Shown one piece after another: positions 30,401 through 40,630 of a DNA stretch of 64,000 bases (its first letter is position 1; each line of letters starts with the position of its first letter). The stretch covers positions 310,001-374,000 of the forward strand of contig NC_012963.1 in assembly GCF_000027005.1 (NCBI RefSeq). Reading direction: 5' to 3'. Made by a program: the position numbers and the translations under genes. The stretch is from Komagataella phaffii GS115. Its lineage: Eukaryota > Ascomycota > Pichiomycetes > Pichiales > Pichiaceae. The notes under the pieces were generated by a model. That model was not told the DNA's origin and searched no databases. It saw only the letters and a program-made list of their open reading frames with translations.

Positions 30401-31799
30401 TACAATGTCGAATTTTCGAGTTAGATTCTTTGTACCTGAAAAGTGGTACAACATGCAATGGTGGTTGACTCAGACATATAACATCTATGGCTGCATCTAC
30501 CTTTGCCATTTTCTTGCTAGTATGAGCCATCAAATTGTAATCCACGTCGTAGATTCCAGTTCCTGGTGAAATTAAAATAAAATGGTTTGAAGTATATCTG
30601 AGCTCTGGATCCCTGAAATGATCAGTAACAAGTGTAGTGGCCAGGTTTATTGCCTCGATTAAGTTTCCTTTTACTGCTGGTAAGAACCTACCTTGTATGA
30701 CATACTCTTCATTCCTATCAGTCTTGCAGGGAGCCTTATTTTCCCTCAGCATAATATCCTTCATAAAATTGGCAAATTCAAAACGTAAGGCACTCATTAT
30801 TTCACTCCACAAAAGGATGCTTACCTGGTCTACTACTACCCTGTAATAGTCTTTTCTATCTGGTGGTCTGTCTCCTGATCCTAATAAAGACCAAGACTTG
30901 TTACCCAAGTCAATGCTACTAAATAAGACAATAGTGATTAGATGGTGGGCACCCAATTCAGTCCACTTGCTAAATACTTTTGGAAACAATGAGTTTATCA
31001 ATTTGTTGAACATTTGTTGCCCAGTCTCTTCAAAATCCCACATTTCGCTGGAAATTTGGATTAATATGACCAGTTTTACAGACTCTGACCTGAAAACAAT
31101 CCGTGTATTCTTTCCGACATAGGCTGAAAACACGGATCTTCCTCCGACGTATATTTTGCTCACTGTGGTTCGGATAGAGCTGTCAATAAATGACTTTTTT
31201 TCATGCTTATAAACGCAAGTGCCGGCAAGCGTTGATGATAAACACCACATATCACCTCGTGAAAGATGCACATCTTTGATTCTCAGCTCTACAACATCTG
31301 CTTCCGCATCTTTACGTTTTCTCAATCGAAGAAGAACTGGAGAACCCCTCTTTAACATTAGTAATTCTTGTAAAGAGCCAGTTTGAATTGAAACTTGAGG
31401 CTGATTTGGATTATTACTTGTATTAACCTTACTACTAGGTATTTCATCCTCAACATATTTTACTAGGAACATCAATCTTCTTGGGGTACCTTCTAGAGAC
31501 TCCAATTCTCCAATAGTTCCTGGTTTGATACCCAGTGCAGCCTTGCCTTCCAATAAGACAGGTGCCGTGGAGGCCCTTGGCTCATGGAACTTTACTGCGC
31601 ACTTCATTGGTTCGAACAATTCCATATCCGTTTCCTCTTCATAAATTTGGGGCTGGCTAGCTTGAGCAGAAGGTATTTCAGATCCACGCCCAGGGCGTTT
31701 TAGGAAGCTCCTGGAACGGATTGGAAGACTTCCAGTGTTTTTTCCAATAACAATACTCTGGTAATTGGAGGACACACCCCCCCTTTTCATTCTTTCCAT
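27444..31799 (-). CDS. IML1: Iml1 (SEACIT/GATOR1 subunit, DEPDC5 homologue)
   Basis: 1451 residues. Iml1 forms SEACIT with Npr2 and Npr3 on the vacuole, the GTPase-activating complex for Gtr1 that turns TORC1 off when amino acids are low. Seen in order: an N-terminal barrel region; the IML1 domain with ILIQISSEMWDFEETGQ (about residues 245-260) and the HLITIVLFS segment; a long Ser/Thr-rich linker (about 560-720); a DEP domain near 1055-1130 (KWHFRIHRHCFVGLELVSWM); and the C-terminal domain (about 1200-1440). Length is close to S. cerevisiae Iml1 (1584 aa). The start may be the ATG at 31799 or the second one at 31790. It is divergent from CEF1 with about 156 bp between starts. Confidence 0.93.
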   Translation of the reverse strand: MERMKRGGVSSNYQSIVIGKNTGSLPIRSRSFLKRPGRGSEIPSAQASQPQIYEEETDMELFEPMKCAVKFHEPRASTAPVLLEGKAALGIKPGTIGELESLEGTPRRLMFLVKYVEDEIPSSKVNTSNNPNQPQVSIQTGSLQELLMLKRGSPVLLRLRKRKDAEADVVELRIKDVHLSRGDMWCLSSTLAGTCVYKHEKKSFIDSSIRTTVSKIYVGGRSVFSAYVGKNTRIVFRSESVKLVILIQISSEMWDFEETGQQMFNKLINSLFPKVFSKWTELGAHHLITIVLFSSIDLGNKSWSLLGSGDRPPDRKDYYRVVVDQVSILLWSEIMSALRFEFANFMKDIMLRENKAPCKTDRNEEYVIQGRFLPAVKGNLIEAINLATTLVTDHFRDPELRYTSNHFILISPGTGIYDVDYNLMAHTSKKMAKVDAAIDVICLSQPPLHVVPLFRYKESNSKIRHCIPTWLDVSFWNDSSQYISQWMPRCKIYEIQMMGVVENELKTINLPNLRINPNSKSINEVIDKYDEDVFKPASPHTTEVKKIPLHLSPEVLQVPKKNSPSTETFKINQTKECQPSTIDVKALGTTNSRLGISARSSLLNFINDDSKSGIGNFIRERISSLPASLVRVKSAEFDKEEPKTQTVRPVSMFTMKEDTIKSKSIQPPRRLEKVVKKVESTTQSPPSLTRTNSSVSVPEDVNSQRDDKLSPYWTTVQNPSKALTSELLKMIGYGRWQHVFPSKVKRRAVKWSSLSTPASLPLTTQVFPRLSDFESNFTFQIYDVILNNNDTKINTGDLIREMIYLRLVLGFQICTGEKVDTVESRRKPGGDPNLLIKYLDKHSYHGSRIYMILEDEIHRISCDYHGKANVQLYRRSNKSINVKAEDVGSYFSNIRTRYDDLYRPSVVDCFKNEIKSYNWNQLDQILAGYYESVDEDQKYYHKMKFVILPADIPEKSYAFKLNENKEKLSPEELRLEGLRKLIATIHKGRHVAEQDKTKQAKKEEILPEINFYTGDLFTFLSKQSEVYDPDKPHKNTMLVESLGLNTNISMKQLAHYLQSKDGIVLADRKWHFRIHRHCFVGLELVSWMIENFNDIDSREEAERYGNKLMNNGLFSHVEKRHSFLDGHYFYRLNSEYVEKVEPGNTSIKTRESRSNSITDSSKLKSPMLSPQTTRERSGTITDSPLKKVTSKTTDGAPKRFMLSRFVIYDVDQQKKSYRRELVKVHYDRVHNPEHCFHIRLEWLNTTTKLIEDTVNSWTRLCERYGLKFVETPWAELCSMPEKNPFHSFVTIRLALNPWNEKEFTPEDNNPLDENKFFYHLYLLDKSGFMLDNRTTIFFTKVEINVAYSWGTPEFKFAQFIHKTGAYIAEIRDNGDLFLAPNNTHVARVNMDISNNNIYQQQSNYGTYLDSQRVMLEFQSTCGDAEKLRKLFNEARVKWEKSRDIDQAIFGS

Positions 31800-31955
31800 T
31801 AATTTGAGTGCTGAATGAAAAGAGAGCTTTAGTCACATTACTCTCGATACTGGGGCTTCGTAATGTTGTTATGATTATGTAATCATGCCAGATTCTTGTT
31901 TAATATTTCGAGAGCTGATGTATTAGTATCAGAACCTTCTCATTATCAACTAGAC

Positions 31956-33878
31956 ATGGCTCCTGTGTACGTGAAAGGAGGAGCTTGGACCAATGTTGAG
32001 GACGAGATTTTGAAAGCTGCTGTGGCTAAGTATGGGTTGACGCAGTGGGCTCGAGTCAGTTCTTTACTTGCTAAGAAGACAGCGAAACAGTGCAAAGCTA
32101 GATGGGAAGAATGGTTGAACCCGAGAGTAAACCATCTTGAATGGTCTCGGGATGAAGATGCAAAATTGTTGAGACTGGCCAGACTTATGCCAAACCAATG
32201 GAGGTCCATTTCTAATATTACTGGGAGAACGGCGACTCAATGCGTCGAGCGATATCAGAAACTTTTGGAAGAAGCTGGAGGAGTAAGTAGTGATCTAAGA
32301 CACATGGAGCTAGGACTTTCAGGCCCAGGTATTGAGTCGAATGCACCAGTAGGTGCTGAGTTCAAACTTGGTGATATCAACTTGAATCCAGAGAACAAAC
32401 CTGCCATGCTCGACACTGTAGATATGGACGAAGAGGAGTTGGAAATGTTAAGTGAAGCACGGGCCAGGTTGGCCAATACACAGGGCAAAAAAGCCAAACG
32501 AAAAGTTAGAGAAAAGTTTTTGGAAGAAAGTAGGTATATTGCCGAATTGCAGAAAAGAAGAGAATTGAAACAGGCAGGAATTGGAGGAACCAAAAAAAGA
32601 AAGAAACAAGATAATCAGGTTGATTATTTATCTGATGTTCCTTTTGAAAGGGCTCCATATCAGGGAACTTATGATGTTGATGATGAAAATTTAGCCAATC
32701 TAAAAGAAATGGAGGATTACCAACTCAGGGCTAACAAGTATGGTATTCAAGATCAGGACGCTCAGAAGCAGAAGAGAAAACGAAAGAGAGAGAAGGAAGA
32801 TGAGAAGAAGAAGGATCAAATGGCTCAAATAGTGGTGTTTGAAGAACTTTATCCCACTAAAAAGAAGAAACTAGACTTGCCCGAACCCGGATCTGTGGTC
32901 GGTGATGAAATCACAGATGACGCCATTATTCAAGCTACGCAACAATTAATAAGGCGATCCCAAAAACAATCATTTATAGGAAGCACCGCTGATGAACTAG
33001 AATCAGAAAGTACTAATGGTAAATTGGACAATGTTAGGCCAGCACCTGTTTCTGCAAAGAAGGAGAGGAAACGATTGGTTGCTCTAATTCGAACCAAATT
33101 CTCCCAGCTGCCCAAGCCGAAGAATAATTTTCAAATTACTCTTCCCCACGAATCCCAAGCTTTTGTTACTGGTAATGAAAATGAAATTCGTGATCAATAC
33201 ATCGATTTAGGAGAGGCAGAGAGAAGAATAAAGCTTCATGAAGAGGAAGAGTATTTCAAATCTCTTTCAAGAAGATCCCAAACGATTCAACGAGGGTTGC
33301 CATTGCCATCACCTACAGCAATTCCTTCTACGAACAACTTGTTGCAGGATCTAGTTGACCAAGAAATAATGAAAATGATAGAATCAGACTATAATCAGGT
33401 CAATGATGTTCCAGGGTTCAGAATCACACAATTAACAGAGGAAGAGAAACAACAAGCAGATTTGGAGATATTTGAAGAAATAACAAAGAACCAGGACAGC
33501 TTCCTGAAATTTCAGGACCATCTGAGAAATTTAGATCTGTTCAAATCATTTGAGTACACAAAGAGTTTCAGGAACCTCCGATCACAATATTTGAAAACCC
33601 GCATTGATGACATCTCAAAACTCGAATCCACAATTAATCTACAAAATGAGGATATCATTGACAAACACAACCAATTAATTCAAAGCCTTGAGGAGCTGCA
33701 GACTCTATCAATTAAACTTGACATGGAGTATAACGTCTTTGGTCACTTTCGTGAGAATGAACGCATGGTGATCCAAGTTCGAACTGAAGCACTTCAAGAC
33801 GAAGCGGATGAAGCAAAGAAAATTCAACGAAAGGCTGAACTCAGGTACAACAATCTTCTTGAAAATTTAAATCACTAA
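31956..33878 (+). CDS. CEF1: Cef1/Cdc5, Myb-type subunit of the Prp19 splicing complex
   Basis: 640 residues from the ATG at 31956; a 20-codon extension to 31896 lacks an ATG. Two Myb repeats stand at the very N-terminus (KGGAWTNVEDEILKAAV...QWARVSSLL; then EWSRDEDAKLLRLARL...QWRSISNI), as in all Cdc5/Cef1 proteins. Then come the basic KKAKRKVREKFLEES block, the KKRKKQ nuclear-localisation-like strings, and the C-terminal coiled-coil region that binds Prp19-complex partners. The family stabilises the catalytic spliceosome in the nucleus. Length is usual for yeasts (590-760 aa). Confidence 0.95.
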   Translation: MAPVYVKGGAWTNVEDEILKAAVAKYGLTQWARVSSLLAKKTAKQCKARWEEWLNPRVNHLEWSRDEDAKLLRLARLMPNQWRSISNITGRTATQCVERYQKLLEEAGGVSSDLRHMELGLSGPGIESNAPVGAEFKLGDINLNPENKPAMLDTVDMDEEELEMLSEARARLANTQGKKAKRKVREKFLEESRYIAELQKRRELKQAGIGGTKKRKKQDNQVDYLSDVPFERAPYQGTYDVDDENLANLKEMEDYQLRANKYGIQDQDAQKQKRKRKREKEDEKKKDQMAQIVVFEELYPTKKKKLDLPEPGSVVGDEITDDAIIQATQQLIRRSQKQSFIGSTADELESESTNGKLDNVRPAPVSAKKERKRLVALIRTKFSQLPKPKNNFQITLPHESQAFVTGNENEIRDQYIDLGEAERRIKLHEEEEYFKSLSRRSQTIQRGLPLPSPTAIPSTNNLLQDLVDQEIMKMIESDYNQVNDVPGFRITQLTEEEKQQADLEIFEEITKNQDSFLKFQDHLRNLDLFKSFEYTKSFRNLRSQYLKTRIDDISKLESTINLQNEDIIDKHNQLIQSLEELQTLSIKLDMEYNVFGHFRENERMVIQVRTEALQDEADEAKKIQRKAELRYNNLLENLNH

Positions 33879-33919
33879 GAACAGTTTTCATAATATCTAT
33901 GTATTATATGCAATCCTAA

Positions 33920-36900
33920 CTAGAGCTCCTGTAGATTCAAGAGATCTCTGTAAAACTCAGAATAAGTGTTTCTGCCCAATTTATGCACCAAATCACGTTT
34001 CTTAATCTCGTCAAACTCCAGGAATCGCCTGATATTGTCAAAATCTAAGATTAGCCTTTGATTTGGTATCGAATACTGATCCGACAAGTATCTGTTTTCT
34101 CTAGGGTTCAATCCACATTTGTGATTTTCTTGATCAAAGATCTGTTGTTGAATAACGTACAGTCTTCTGTATGTAGCTTCTGAAATTGGGGTAACCTTAT
34201 AGAAAGAGCCATCTGAATTTGCAGCAACAACTTCAAATGCCTCCGAGAAGTTTGTGAATTGGTTCTTTGGGGGTTTTATGACATATTTTCTTTCTCTCAT
34301 TTTCATACAGGTCGTATATTGATTGGTTTTGAATATTGACCTTCTTAACAGTCTCTGTCCTTGCATTGATGCTGGATCTTCGGGGTCGTATTGAATAAGG
34401 TGCAACATGCCGTCCTCATCTGCAATAATTATGAATAAATTTCCTTCAAAGACAACGAAATCGGCTGCACACACATCAACGTGCGCAACGTCTTTTCCTA
34501 GACTTATCATCCTGTAAGGCTCGGCATCAAACCCAACAAGAATTACGCTATGCATAGAATCACCTACCAGCAGCAAATTTTGGAAACTCTTGGTTTCTGA
34601 TACATAAAATGGGGTATCAACGAAACCTACTGGTAGAGCTGTATTGTCCTCTTGCAAATCACGAACAATAATTTTTTGACCCTGGCCAATGACAAATCTC
34701 CCACTTATATCGGATACTGAAGTAACTGCACCCTTAGTAGCATCCTGAAAGATGTCCTTGAACTTGTGGTTAGTTTCAGGTTTGCCTGGTTCAGGAATGA
34801 TGTCCACTACATCGACAATTCTAATTTGCCCATTTGAGGCAAGATCCTCCATACGGTAATTAGAGATACCCAGTACCAAATATTCTTTCAGATTCTTAAA
34901 CATTGGAATTCTGGATGTGTTCAAAGTCATGGATTTAAGACTCATACACACATGCTCGTCTTCCAAATCAAAACTATCAATTACTGTCCAACTTATGGGC
35001 GATATCAACTTAATTGAACTCTTGAACGAGCTGGCAGGTTTGTTTATTGTGTTGTCCACCCCAACAATGGGATTTCCCTCCTCATCGACACAATTGTACG
35101 GAGTTTCTTCCACTGTTGAGACAACAAACGTTCTAGATGCTTTATGAAATGCAACACATTTGATAGTGCAACCAACTGGAACTCTTCTAATTGGAAGTCT
35201 TTGAGACAACTCCAAGTTTGAAGGAATTTCTACCATCCTGGCGGCTTTGTTGGTATCGATTATCATTAGACCGTTTTTGCATCTTGATGTATTGAATCTG
35301 GCACAAGAAATAGTAGATAGTTTTGTAAATTGGTGAATATTGATGGATGAAGAATGTCTTTTCGTAATCCAGAAAGACTTCACCCCTACCACGAATAGAG
35401 TGCTGAGCTTGGAATCTCCTATATTGTTTAACTTTATCAATCTTCTCTCTAACTTTGTTCCCTGAGGATAAGCGTTATCTGGTGCGCCAGTAATGGTAAT
35501 GTTTGCGGAATAGTTGTCTTTGATAAACTGGAATGTACCTGAGTCCTTGTTTAGCACTTGTTTATAGATTATCACTTCACCCCCAATGGTCAAAATAGTT
35601 AGGTATACCTGCTTTTCAATTTCGTCACCAATTTCACTAACGGTGATTTGTTTGATAAAGGGATCTGGTTGGCCAATTTCACCGACTTTGATTAGTTCGA
35701 TGTTCAAGAAAGTCGAAAAGTCTTTGGCCTCGCTCAACTTGAACACCTTTTCCTTATGGTTTTCAAGAAACATCACAATTGAATTCTCTGCTGTAACAAG
35801 AAAGAAAACAAGACTTTTTTTACCTTTTTCTCCATTTTCTAAAATTATGTTGTTGTAGCCTATATCCACTTTGTTCAAAATGTCAGAGTTAGCAATACAT
35901 CCAGTAATAAAAATATAGTCATTTTGACTAAGAGCCTTAGGGAGTGGGATCACATCGAGCTTGTGATTCACCCTAAATGCTTCCATCTTCTCCTCCTTCC
36001 TTCGTCTTTTTCTACCTTTCTTGGAAGTTTTGGACTTTTTACTGGAGGTTTCTCCATCTGACTCTTTTTTATCACCATGCTCCACTGCCTCAATCTCTTC
36101 GTCATAGTGCAAAATATCAGCCATACCGCTCTCTTTAGTAATTAGCATGTAGTTTTCAAAAGTATCAACAGACACTATGTCATCACCTTCATAACTCAAT
36201 GACAAAAGTTTCTTGAGCTTGAAATCATAAAGTATCACATTCTCAGCAGTCACTTGCACTATACGTGACTCTCCATAGCTACCAGTTCCATCCTTACCAG
36301 GGATGACTGCTATATGTTTGGTGAAAGTCCCAGTAACAAATCCCTTGGAAGAGTAATGTTTGTAGTTTTGTTTAACCAAGAACACTTCAGTGTTGGCTTT
36401 TTTGGAGTCAGTTGTAATCAAGTAATGCGAATCTCCGTTCTCATCCTCCAAGGTCCACAGTTTCTCCACATTATTAAACGTTAAGGAAGATCTCACAGTA
36501 GGAGAAATCGTAGGCTGTATAAGACTTAACTGGCCGGATTCATGTAATCCTCCAGCTGCGATAATACATTCATCATTCCAATTTGGATTCGGAAGACCTT
36601 GCAGCTTGGATCTATACTCAATAGAACCAGTTGTAAAGTTTGTTATAGGGCCTATGTTTAGCAGGGAGTCTAGTTTAACAAAATCTATATGATCAATTCC
36701 TTGAGCCACATTCTGAATATCGTCTGCATAAAGATCTTCTTCGTATAAGGCATCTTCCTCAGTTATAACCTTTGATTTTCCGTTGACATCGACATTCTGA
36801 GTGTTCAAGCGCGCCTTGGAACCAAACAGAACACTGTCAGAACCTTGGCATCCAATAAAGAAAGTCTTCCCATCTATGTTAGTGAACATGGTTGGCAATG

Positions 36901-38086
36901 AAAGCACTAAACCTTGATACTTTTCAGCAGCGATCTTTTGAATTTCATTTATCGAACTGACACCTCCAACAATATCAAAGCTAAAAGCATAAAAGGCACC
37001 CTTCTCGGTGATCAGAATCACTTTATCATTATAAACTTGTCCAAGTACACATTTCTCAAGCCTCAAGTCTAAGTTTGATTGATCGCTTAGTTTGAAATTA
37101 GAGCACTTGGCAGCAAACAGGTTGCAACTTATTCCCTTAGCGGTACCCATGGAATTTAGATGAATAATTTGATTCGCTCCGATGAGCAAGCATCCATTCA
37201 AAGGAGAAGACAGTGGTAGAATCCTGTCAGTGTCATAAGGAAGGTTATTTACTTCAATAATGCTGGTACTTGCTTTGTTTTGTAGATTCAATGAGAAAAC
37301 TTGTAAGCTGACAGTATCCTTTGCTTTGGGAAGAGCGCCAGTGCACGTAGGGAAAGAAGTGTATAGGACAGCCAAAGTTGGCTCCGAGTAGCCATGCAGG
37401 AATTCAATATCTATAATAGTTTTGATGTTTGGCTGCAAGTCATTGGAAAACTGCAAAAAAGTGTTAGAATACAGCTTTTTGTTCTCTACGAATTTACCAT
37501 CTAGTTCTTCATCCACCTCATGCTGTAAAAACGGTAGAAAAAACAAGATCTCATTAGCTAGCAAACACGAGCAATGGTTATTGGGATCTGCAATTAACTT
37601 CGTGTCGACATTGAATTTATCTATCAACGAATTCTCCACAATCTTTTTGTAATGATGTAAACTGACCGTTGATATGGAATTCGATGATTGATCCCATTTG
37701 ATCATAGAAAATTTGACTCCCTTCGTAGCAACCAGCACATAATCATGATGTGAATCTTCGATAGTTCGTATCTTGCACAGGTCTGTCACAAGACCGTCCA
37801 ACTTGTATTCTGCCACAAGTGACAACTTGACATTCTGAGAAAAATCAATTGCCGCCACATTCAGTGCATCTTCATTGATTTCACCAATACCAAAAGCAGC
37901 ACCATTTAACTCCAAGTCTGGTTGTTCTTCGTCCTGCTTGTTTTCTATGGTAACATTGATGACTTCAAAGATCTGTAAGAGTGTCCCCTTGGCGATTATC
38001 AAATCATTCTTGACAGAGTTCGTAAAATTTGCAGACAGAGAGTGCGTGCAAACCGTCGGTTCAAGAAATTGATGATAAACATCCAT
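33920..38086 (-). CDS. CFT1: Cft1 (CPSF160-type cleavage/polyadenylation factor subunit)
   Basis: 1388 residues. Start MDVYHQFLEPTVC at 38086. The protein has the all-beta three-propeller makeup of the CPSF160/DDB1 family and ends in the family C-terminal block (NRYLSDQYSIPNQRLILDFD, then LVHKLGRNTYSEFYRDL). Cft1 is the scaffold of the polymerase module of CPF that cuts and polyadenylates mRNA 3' ends in the nucleus. A lysine/arginine-rich insertion near residues 675-700 (KKSKTSKKGRKRRRKEEK) is a likely nuclear localisation signal in a surface loop. It is divergent from RIM20 with about 220 bp between starts. Confidence 0.92.
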   Translation of the reverse strand: MDVYHQFLEPTVCTHSLSANFTNSVKNDLIIAKGTLLQIFEVINVTIENKQDEEQPDLELNGAAFGIGEINEDALNVAAIDFSQNVKLSLVAEYKLDGLVTDLCKIRTIEDSHHDYVLVATKGVKFSMIKWDQSSNSISTVSLHHYKKIVENSLIDKFNVDTKLIADPNNHCSCLLANEILFFLPFLQHEVDEELDGKFVENKKLYSNTFLQFSNDLQPNIKTIIDIEFLHGYSEPTLAVLYTSFPTCTGALPKAKDTVSLQVFSLNLQNKASTSIIEVNNLPYDTDRILPLSSPLNGCLLIGANQIIHLNSMGTAKGISCNLFAAKCSNFKLSDQSNLDLRLEKCVLGQVYNDKVILITEKGAFYAFSFDIVGGVSSINEIQKIAAEKYQGLVLSLPTMFTNIDGKTFFIGCQGSDSVLFGSKARLNTQNVDVNGKSKVITEEDALYEEDLYADDIQNVAQGIDHIDFVKLDSLLNIGPITNFTTGSIEYRSKLQGLPNPNWNDECIIAAGGLHESGQLSLIQPTISPTVRSSLTFNNVEKLWTLEDENGDSHYLITTDSKKANTEVFLVKQNYKHYSSKGFVTGTFTKHIAVIPGKDGTGSYGESRIVQVTAENVILYDFKLKKLLSLSYEGDDIVSVDTFENYMLITKESGMADILHYDEEIEAVEHGDKKESDGETSSKKSKTSKKGRKRRRKEEKMEAFRVNHKLDVIPLPKALSQNDYIFITGCIANSDILNKVDIGYNNIILENGEKGKKSLVFFLVTAENSIVMFLENHKEKVFKLSEAKDFSTFLNIELIKVGEIGQPDPFIKQITVSEIGDEIEKQVYLTILTIGGEVIIYKQVLNKDSGTFQFIKDNYSANITITGAPDNAYPQGTKLERRLIKLNNIGDSKLSTLFVVGVKSFWITKRHSSSINIHQFTKLSTISCARFNTSRCKNGLMIIDTNKAARMVEIPSNLELSQRLPIRRVPVGCTIKCVAFHKASRTFVVSTVEETPYNCVDEEGNPIVGVDNTINKPASSFKSSIKLISPISWTVIDSFDLEDEHVCMSLKSMTLNTSRIPMFKNLKEYLVLGISNYRMEDLASNGQIRIVDVVDIIPEPGKPETNHKFKDIFQDATKGAVTSVSDISGRFVIGQGQKIIVRDLQEDNTALPVGFVDTPFYVSETKSFQNLLLVGDSMHSVILVGFDAEPYRMISLGKDVAHVDVCAADFVVFEGNLFIIIADEDGMLHLIQYDPEDPASMQGQRLLRRSIFKTNQYTTCMKMRERKYVIKPPKNQFTNFSEAFEVVAANSDGSFYKVTPISEATYRRLYVIQQQIFDQENHKCGLNPRENRYLSDQYSIPNQRLILDFDNIRRFLEFDEIKKRDLVHKLGRNTYSEFYRDLLNLQEL

Positions 38087-38308
38087 TGGTCCTGGGGTTG
38101 ACTGCTTTTTGAACTTGGAAGAGGGTCGGTTGGGTTAAGAAAGAAGACGGGAGAGCGTGGAAGGCTGAAAAGATGTGTGGTCGAGAAGGAGGAAAATTCT
38201 GGGCCCAAGGCCGGAGGTGGCCCCAGTAAAGAATACTTAGGAAATGGGTTTGCTCGAAGAGTGGCTCTATTGATATTTACGTTTCAAGTATCAGTTCAAA
38301 CACGGGTG

Positions 38309-40630
38309 ATGAGCTTCAACCTGCTAAGTGTTCCTTTACGAACGTCAAAGCCGATACCGTTAGGCGAAAGCCTAAAAGAGCTTATCAACAATCAGTACTA
38401 CCAGACATCTGCTGCGTTCAAATCGGATATCGAAGAGATCGACCAACTAAGAAATGATGTCCTATCAATAGAACCAAACAATGATGGACTTGCATTGCTC
38501 AAGAGATACTATGTACAGTTAGCCAGCATTAGCCAAAAACTCCCTGATTATTTTATGGAGTATCCCTGGTTTGGAACATTAGGATACCAAGTAACTGGCC
38601 CCGTAGCTCTAAAATCCCTCTATTTCGAAAGAATCAATATAGCGTACAACATCGCAGCGACGTATTCAATCATAGGTTTAAACGAGCCCAGAGCTACAGG
38701 AGAAGGCTTGAAAAAATCATGCATTTATTTTCAGTATAGTAGTGGGGCATTCGAAAGTGTACTGAAGCTAGTGGAGCAAAAACCGAAAGAGCTGACACTT
38801 CCCATTGATCTTAGTGTTAACATTATGAAAACCCTGGCTAAACTCATGCTGGCTCAGGCCCAGGAATGTTTTTGGCAAAAGGCTGTTTCTAACACTTTAA
38901 AAGATAACGTTATTGCAAGGTTGGCCTTTCAAGTATCTCAATTTTACGATGAAGCTCTGTCTATGGCTTACAAGTGCGATATTTTAAAGTCTGAATGGAT
39001 AGAACATATGAGTTGCAAGAAGCTGCATTTTAAGGCTGCGGCCCAATTTAGACTTGCTTGTGTGGCAGTCGCTGCTTCTAGACATGGAGAGGAAATAGCA
39101 AGATTAAGGATTGCAAATACCATTTGCGAAACAGCATCTAGAGAAGCCAAGTATCACCTTCCCTCTGTATCTTCCGATTTGGAGAGTCTTTCGAAGATAA
39201 TCAAAGACTCTTTAAGAAGAAGTGAACGTGATAATGATCTAATATATCTGCAGGAAGTTCCTAATGAATCAGATCTTCCTCCAATTGTTGCAGCATCTAT
39301 GGTTGAACCTAAGCCAATAGTTGAGTTAAATTCAGCTGAATGTGCGAAAGATACAAAGAAATACGGCAAAATCCTTTTCCATGATCTTATGCCATACTTA
39401 GTGATTGAAATTGCACAGGCATTTAGAGAGAGGCAGGATTCTTATGTTGTAAAGCATATCAAGGAGCCCATGGAGATGCTGACAAAGATTCTTCACACAA
39501 TCCTTGCTGAAAATGGACTTCCGGCGTTGATAGATACCATACAAAGGCCTCAAAGATTGCCAACCAACATCCTTGAACATTGTCAAATACTCAATGAAAG
39601 GGGTGGCATGGACAAACTTAAGGTATTTTTCGAAGATATCAGCAAGCTAAGACACAAAAGTGAGCAAGTTCTCCAAAACTGTGTCGAATTGCTACAAATG
39701 GAAGAGTCCGAAAATGAGGAAATGAGAAGGAAGCATGGATCACAGAGGTGGAATTTTGCTGACTCTAGGGAGGCATCAGCAGATGTCAGGAAAAGTGTAC
39801 AGGCACTAGAGGGCTATTTGAAACAGGCCCATGATGGTGATCAAGTGATCTGGAATGACTTCGAACAATTGAAGCCACTACTAAGCATGATGAGTGCTCC
39901 TAATTCAACTAAATTACTGGAAGAATTTGTACCAAATTCAAAATTCGTCAGACTTCCTCCAGAATTGAACCGAATCGTTAACGAATTAAGAGCTGATGTT
40001 AATCAGGTCAAAAAGCTCGCATCGCAAAGGGAAACTTTTATTAATACAGTTAAAGTAAAAAGCACCGACCTGTCCATATTGCCCTTGGTAGTTTCCCATT
40101 ATAAGAAATTACAACAAAACAACATTAATACGATCACGACGGAATTGTTCGAAGAAGTGTTCAGACGACAGGTTAGCAACTTCGATTCTGATATCAGATT
40201 TGTTCAAAAACACAGGGACAACCAAATCGAGTTAGAGAAGCATATTAAATCTTTGGTCCAACAATTCAATCAGCTTAGAGGGAATATAGATGCCTCGCAA
40301 GAACGCCAAAATGCACTTCAGTTGTTGGACGATGCCTATAACGGATACCTTGATTTGGTAAACAACCTCACACAGGGACTTAGTTTTTACAATGATTTCA
40401 CTGGAAAGGCAAATGATGTCTATTTGAGATGTCAAGAATTCTACAACTTTCGTAAACAAGAAGCCATGAAGCTGGAGCAGGAAATATATGCTGTATTTGA
40501 ACAAGGTAAATCTCCTCAGAAAAAACAACTAGAAGATCAGGTTTCAGATCAACCAAAAAGTGAAGTCAAGTCTTCAAAGGGTTATTCTAATGAGCTGTGG
40601 AACCCCGACGTTGGAATTAAATTTGGCTAG
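38309..40630 (+). CDS. RIM20: Rim20/PalA, BRO1-domain protein of the alkaline-pH pathway
   Basis: 773 residues from the ATG at 38309; a 44-codon upstream extension was rejected because MSFNLLSVPLRTSKP is the BRO1-type start. The BRO1 domain spans about residues 5-370 (DIEEIDQLRNDVLSIEPNND, then YYVQLASISQKLP and NIAYNIAATYS). A helical V-shaped region follows to about 730 and a short charged tail ends it. Rim20 binds Snf7 of ESCRT-III and the YPxL motif of Rim101, bringing it to the protease Rim13 at endosomes or the plasma membrane. Bro1 itself is the main alternative; the DIEEIDxLRN region looks more like PalA/Rim20. Its last 14 bp overlap the 3' end of MOD5 on the other strand. Confidence 0.78.
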   Translation: MSFNLLSVPLRTSKPIPLGESLKELINNQYYQTSAAFKSDIEEIDQLRNDVLSIEPNNDGLALLKRYYVQLASISQKLPDYFMEYPWFGTLGYQVTGPVALKSLYFERINIAYNIAATYSIIGLNEPRATGEGLKKSCIYFQYSSGAFESVLKLVEQKPKELTLPIDLSVNIMKTLAKLMLAQAQECFWQKAVSNTLKDNVIARLAFQVSQFYDEALSMAYKCDILKSEWIEHMSCKKLHFKAAAQFRLACVAVAASRHGEEIARLRIANTICETASREAKYHLPSVSSDLESLSKIIKDSLRRSERDNDLIYLQEVPNESDLPPIVAASMVEPKPIVELNSAECAKDTKKYGKILFHDLMPYLVIEIAQAFRERQDSYVVKHIKEPMEMLTKILHTILAENGLPALIDTIQRPQRLPTNILEHCQILNERGGMDKLKVFFEDISKLRHKSEQVLQNCVELLQMEESENEEMRRKHGSQRWNFADSREASADVRKSVQALEGYLKQAHDGDQVIWNDFEQLKPLLSMMSAPNSTKLLEEFVPNSKFVRLPPELNRIVNELRADVNQVKKLASQRETFINTVKVKSTDLSILPLVVSHYKKLQQNNINTITTELFEEVFRRQVSNFDSDIRFVQKHRDNQIELEKHIKSLVQQFNQLRGNIDASQERQNALQLLDDAYNGYLDLVNNLTQGLSFYNDFTGKANDVYLRCQEFYNFRKQEAMKLEQEIYAVFEQGKSPQKKQLEDQVSDQPKSEVKSSKGYSNELWNPDVGIKFG

